Part shown: in pieces, positions 37,188 to 39,136 of the stretch
Layout: each line of letters opens with the position of its first letter
Numbering within the stretch: the stretch's first letter is position 1
IMG/VR virus record: IMGVR_UViG_3300021438_000034
Span: 1-39,136 of that record
Source of the DNA: a virus
Strand: one strand, 5' to 3'
DNA length: 39,136 nucleotides
Made by a program: the position numbers and the translations under genes
The notes under the pieces: generated by a model
The model's database searches: none
Told to the model about the DNA's origin: nothing
What the model saw: only the letters and a program-made list of their open reading frames with translations

Positions 37188-37209
37188 AGCCCCTTCGGGG
37201 GCTTTTTTA
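37188..37209 (+). terminator. Terminator between DGR and lysis cassette
   Basis: AGCCCC, loop TTCG, GGGGCT, then TTTTT. Confidence 0.9.
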
Positions 37210-37220
37210 TTGGGTGAATT

Positions 37221-37517
37221 ATGGAAACATCGGCAATTATTGCAATCTTCCTAACAACCGTTGGCGGTTTAGTGACAGCCGTTGTCATGTATTTGCTTGC
37301 TCAAAAAGATGCAAGACAAGCGGAACAAATTAAAGACCTCTACGACAAACACAATAACGATGCAGAAAGATTGCAAAAGTTAGAACTTGATGTAGCAAAA
37401 AATAATTATTCAAAAGACGAAATTAATTCAATGTTTACGGATATGAAAAAGTATCTAGATGGACGATTTGAGCGTCTTGAGAAATTTTTTGATGATGCTA
37501 GAAAGCCTCAAATATGA
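37221..37517 (+). CDS. Membrane protein with coiled-coil tail, lysis cassette
   Basis: A 98-aa protein with one N-terminal transmembrane helix (IIAIFLTTVGGLVTAVVMYL, 5-24) and a long charged helix after it (QAEQIKDLYDKHNNDAERLQ, then KKYLDGRFERLEKFFDDARK). Proteins of this shape often precede holins in proteobacterial phages and may be holin partners or antiholins. It overlaps the holin start by ATGA. Confidence 0.6.
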   Translation: METSAIIAIFLTTVGGLVTAVVMYLLAQKDARQAEQIKDLYDKHNNDAERLQKLELDVAKNNYSKDEINSMFTDMKKYLDGRFERLEKFFDDARKPQI

Positions 37518-37756
37518 CTTCCATAAAACTTCACCCTGATTGGCGATACATCTTGCGTAAAGCATGGAGTATGAAATTTATTGCTTTATCGGGATTTTGT
37601 AGTGGAATGGTTTTGGTGCTTCCGTTCTATCAAGCCGATCTTCCTAGAAACACATTTTCGGCATTAATTGTTTTTTGCTCGGTATTTGCTCCTGTCTTTT
37701 CGGTATGTGCCGGAGTAAGCCGATTGGTTTCCCAAAGGGGGATTGATGGACAATAA
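37514..37756 (+). CDS. Holin
   Basis: An 80-aa protein with two predicted transmembrane helices (about 20-38 and 48-68) and the opening IKLHPDWRYILRKAWSMKFI. 'HPDWR..LR.AWS' followed by two hydrophobic spans is typical of a holin family in beta- and gamma-proteobacterial phages. It would depolarise or perforate the membrane and so activate the SAR endolysin encoded next. The end overlaps the endolysin by 11 bp. Confidence 0.8.
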   Translation: MTSIKLHPDWRYILRKAWSMKFIALSGFCSGMVLVLPFYQADLPRNTFSALIVFCSVFAPVFSVCAGVSRLVSQRGIDGQ

Positions 37757-38216
37757 ACGAACAGCCGCCGCCGCATTGGTTGTTAGCGGCTCAATGATTA
37801 TCGGCCTTGCATTAAATGAAGGCTATAAATCAAATGCTTATCCTGATTCAGGACAGGTATGGACAATTGGATTTGGCGAAACGAAGGGCGTAAAGCAAGG
37901 CGATACCACAACACCTCAAAGAGCCCTCATGGTTCTTGGCAAATCCGTTGATGGATACGCTAAGGGTGTGCAATCGTGCGTTACTGCTCCGCTTTATCAA
38001 TATGAATTTGATGCTTTAGTAGATGCGGCTTATAACGCTGGAGCAGGGGCGGTATGCAAGTCTCCAATGGTGCATTACACCAATCTACAGCAATATGAAT
38101 TGGCTTGCGAGTCTTATAAAAATTGGTATATCCACGATCATCAAGGCAACCTTTCCAAAGGGCTTGTAAATCGTAGGCAATACGAATATCAGACCTGTAT
38201 CGGAGCTAAAAAATGA
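37746..38216 (+). CDS. SAR endolysin, GH24 lysozyme
   Basis: Counted from ATG 37746 (after AAAGGGGG), 156 aa. The catalytic triad is E25, D34 and T40, spaced E-x8-D-x5-T exactly as in T4 lysozyme, within NEGYKSNAYPDSGQVWTIGF. It is preceded by a weakly hydrophobic Ala/Gly/Ser-rich helix (AAAALVVSGSMIIGLA), the mark of a signal-arrest-release domain that is exported by Sec and released when the membrane is depolarised. It cleaves the glycan strands of peptidoglycan. The cysteines may form regulatory disulphides. Confidence 0.93.
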   Translation: MDNKRTAAAALVVSGSMIIGLALNEGYKSNAYPDSGQVWTIGFGETKGVKQGDTTTPQRALMVLGKSVDGYAKGVQSCVTAPLYQYEFDALVDAAYNAGAGAVCKSPMVHYTNLQQYELACESYKNWYIHDHQGNLSKGLVNRRQYEYQTCIGAKK

Positions 38217-38719
38217 ATCCAATCGCTTTTTTAACAACGGGCTCAAATTGCCTTGTTGTCATTCTCGTTTCATCCGTTTTATCACTTTTAGGAGGTGCTT
38301 ATCTTGGTCACAACTACGAAAAAAACTACTACGAAGCAAAAATCAGCAAAGACAGCCTTGAGCAAAAAGAAGCCTATGAAAAAGAGTTTGCCAAAAAGCA
38401 AGCCCAAAAAGACCTCGCCATCGCTCAACTCTTTTCCGCCCTCAAAGACGAGCAAGCCCGAAGTGCAGGCTATCAACTCCAAGCCAAAGCACTCTATCAT
38501 TCCAACAATAATGGTGTTGTTAGCTCTAATTGCTATGTTAGCTATGGTTTTATTAGGCTGTTCAACGCCAGTGCCACAGGTCAAACAACAGAACCCGCAA
38601 GCTCTGACTCAATCACTTCCACCGTTGACCTTGATACCGTACTCTCCGCCACCATCGATAACCACCTCAAATACCGACAAGCGGCAAGTCAAATAGAGGC
38701 TATTAAGGCGGCAGAATAA
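38213..38719 (+). CDS. Rz-like inner-membrane spanin
   Basis: A 168-aa protein with an N-terminal transmembrane helix (LVVILVSSVLSLLGGAYLG, about 14-32) and then a periplasmic coiled coil (ISKDSLEQKEAYEKEFAKKQ, AQKDLAIAQLFSALKDEQA). The topology, the overlap with the endolysin (ATGA) and the embedded lipoprotein frame identify it as the i-spanin. It joins the outer-membrane Rz1 lipoprotein to fuse both membranes in the last step of lysis. Both spanins share 186 bp. Confidence 0.87.
   Translation: MNPIAFLTTGSNCLVVILVSSVLSLLGGAYLGHNYEKNYYEAKISKDSLEQKEAYEKEFAKKQAQKDLAIAQLFSALKDEQARSAGYQLQAKALYHSNNNGVVSSNCYVSYGFIRLFNASATGQTTEPASSDSITSTVDLDTVLSATIDNHLKYRQAASQIEAIKAAE
38511..38696 (+). CDS. Rz1-like outer-membrane spanin lipoprotein, embedded in Rz
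   Basis: A 61-aa frame wholly inside Rz, in +1 register. MVLLALIAMLAMVLLGCSTP is a signal peptide with lipobox LLGC; the mature lipoprotein would begin at C17. The mature part is proline-rich (SLPPLTLIPYSPPPS), as in other Rz1 proteins. The frame is open further upstream to 38295, but that part is only a lysine-rich shadow of Rz. There is no clear ribosome binding site at 38511. Confidence 0.88.
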   Translation: MVLLALIAMLAMVLLGCSTPVPQVKQQNPQALTQSLPPLTLIPYSPPPSITTSNTDKRQVK

Positions 38720-38928
38720 TGGATGTATTTGATCAAGCCTCAGAAAAAGAAGAGCGGGATAGAGACCTCGCCATTCAAGAAGCAAGGGCTAAAAATAAGC
38801 CCATAAAATTTACTGGCAGATGTTTGAGTTGCAATGCTCAAGTAGAGGTTGGTAGATTTTGCGATGTATGGTGTCGTGAAGACTATGAGCTTGAGCAAAA
38901 AATGAAAAGAATCACGGGCAAAAAATAG
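38719..38928 (+). CDS. Small zinc-finger phage protein
   Basis: A 69-aa protein: MDVFDQASEKEERDRDLAIQ, then GRCLSCNAQVEVGRFCDVWC and REDYELEQK. The helical start 'MDV.D.A...EE..RD.A' and the CxxC...C...C zinc site resemble the TraR/DksA-type small phage proteins but with a shortened finger. It overlaps the Rz stop (TAATG) and is the last gene before attR. It may influence host transcription, or it may be purely accessory. Confidence 0.65.
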   Translation: MDVFDQASEKEERDRDLAIQEARAKNKPIKFTGRCLSCNAQVEVGRFCDVWCREDYELEQKMKRITGKK

Positions 38929-39065
38929 CCTCAAAACTGTACCCCTAGCAATTTTTTAGTTTAAATAAATCAATGACTTAACAGTTTTCAATTTTTCATT
39001 TTGGGGTACAATTCAAAACCTGTATCATCCTGATTTTATTGCGAAATTGTGCAATCAGACTACAC
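38929..39065. promoter_or_regulatory. Right att arm with integrase-site repeats and a palindrome
   Basis: This gene-free stretch holds an inverted copy of the arm repeat, TTTGGGGTACAA (39000-39011), and a partial direct copy, TGTACCCC (38938-38945), both matching the left arm. Next to the core is an imperfect palindrome, CTGATT...TTGC...GCAA.TCAG (39030-39058). AT-rich sequence between them (38950-38999) would suit a DNA-bending protein such as IHF. Together with the left arm it reconstitutes attP. Confidence 0.65.
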
Positions 39066-39136
39066 GGCTACGAACCAAGGGGTCGTGGGTTCAATTCCTG
39101 CCAGCCGCACCAACTATAAGGCCTCCCAGTCGGGAG
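39066..39136. repeat. attR core, direct repeat with attL
   Basis: Identical to 75-145: the 3' part of tRNA-Arg from the anticodon stem, its CCA end and part of the terminator. It lacks the 5' half of a tRNA, so it is a remnant rather than a gene. The window ends inside the repeat. Confidence 0.96.

Larger units (their letters stand above)
75..39136. mobile_element. Complete siphovirus-type prophage in tRNA-Arg(ACG), bounded by attL and attR
   Basis: The element is bounded by identical direct repeats of at least 71 bp at 75-145 and 39066-39136, derived from the 3' half of a tRNA-Arg gene and its terminator. It holds every module of a temperate siphovirus: integrase beside attL, early recombination genes, repressor switch, replication, packaging, head, tail, a diversity-generating retroelement and a lysis cassette. 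All genes needed for an infectious phage seem present. The one clear lesion is a frameshift in the methyltransferase, which may be reversible. Boundaries follow from the repeat; the window stops inside attR, so the right core may extend a few bases further. Confidence 0.97.

Noticed and set aside
38295-38510. Rz1 frame starting at 38295
   Set aside because: The Lys-rich N-terminal part would place the signal peptide internally. A lipobox needs the start near 38511.
39066-39136. A second tRNA gene at the right edge
   Set aside because: Only the 3' part from the anticodon stem is present, preceded by phage sequence; there is no D arm or 5' acceptor strand, so it is attR.
1-39136. CRISPR array or insertion sequence
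   Set aside because: No regularly spaced direct repeats with unique spacers and no transposase frame or terminal inverted repeats were seen. The reverse transcriptase is the only other mobile-type enzyme, and it belongs to the DGR.

Overview
The window is a complete temperate-phage genome integrated in a bacterial chromosome. A full tRNA-Arg(ACG) gene lies at the left edge. The last 71 bases of the window repeat, without a mismatch, the 3' part of that tRNA plus its terminator, so these are attL (75-145) and attR (39066-39136). A tyrosine integrase sits next to attL. The DNA is moderately AT-rich. The tRNA, SSB and phage gene content fit a beta-proteobacterium, perhaps a low-GC freshwater lineage such as Polynucleobacter; the host is inference and cannot be settled from the phage alone.

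Layout. (1) 204-7986, minus strand: integrase, a DUF4224 (excisionase-like) protein, a tightly overlapping run of small accessory genes, SSB, a conserved recombination-cluster protein, a long YqaJ-type exonuclease, RecT, and a 47-aa membrane protein directly downstream of the early leftward promoter. (2) 8243-9346, the switch: a short CI-like repressor without a protease domain and a TM2/zinc-ribbon membrane protein, both on the minus strand, between two near-identical divergent promoters. Each promoter is TTGACA, 17 bp, TATATT, with the palindromic operator AGGCAWTGCCT in its spacer. (3) 9346-14214, plus strand: a Cro/YdaS-like gene probably read from a leaderless mRNA, small regulators, a DUF1376 replication protein, DUF1367, a cytosine-5 methyltransferase broken or phase-varied by a G10 tract and overlapped by a second long frame, RusA, a DUF1364/YbcO nuclease, a probable Q-like late regulator and an AlpA-like HTH protein. 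(4) 14344-34085: siphovirus packaging, head and tail genes: TerS, TerL, a portal fused to a MuF domain, an XkdF-type protease with a scaffold-like tail, capsid, connectors, tail tube, tail chaperone with a probable -1 frameshift, tape measure, DUF2460, DUF2163, NlpC/P60, tail tip and small fibre proteins. (5) 34160-36939: a diversity-generating retroelement (DGR). (6) 37221-38928: a membrane protein, holin, SAR-type GH24 endolysin, Rz with embedded Rz1, and a small zinc-finger protein.

The DGR is the main discovery-grade system. The 3' end of an Mtd-like receptor-binding gene is a 120-bp variable repeat (35135-35254). It is followed by an 8-bp-stem hairpin with a GGCA loop, an avd accessory gene, a 120-bp template repeat (35672-35791) and a reverse transcriptase with YMDD and IGxxxSQ motifs. 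The two repeats differ at 15 positions, and all 15 are adenines in the template. The differences fall in 12 codons of the receptor's C-type-lectin-like domain. The arrangement resembles Bordetella phage BPP-1, but it sits on a siphovirus tail with a different receptor N-terminus.

How it works together: the repressor silences both early promoters through five or six operators. When it is relieved, the left operon makes recombination functions and the right operon makes replication and regulatory proteins. Late transcription must pass at least seven intrinsic terminators between head, tail and lysis genes, which points to processive antitermination. The DGR then diversifies the tail tip to change receptor choice.
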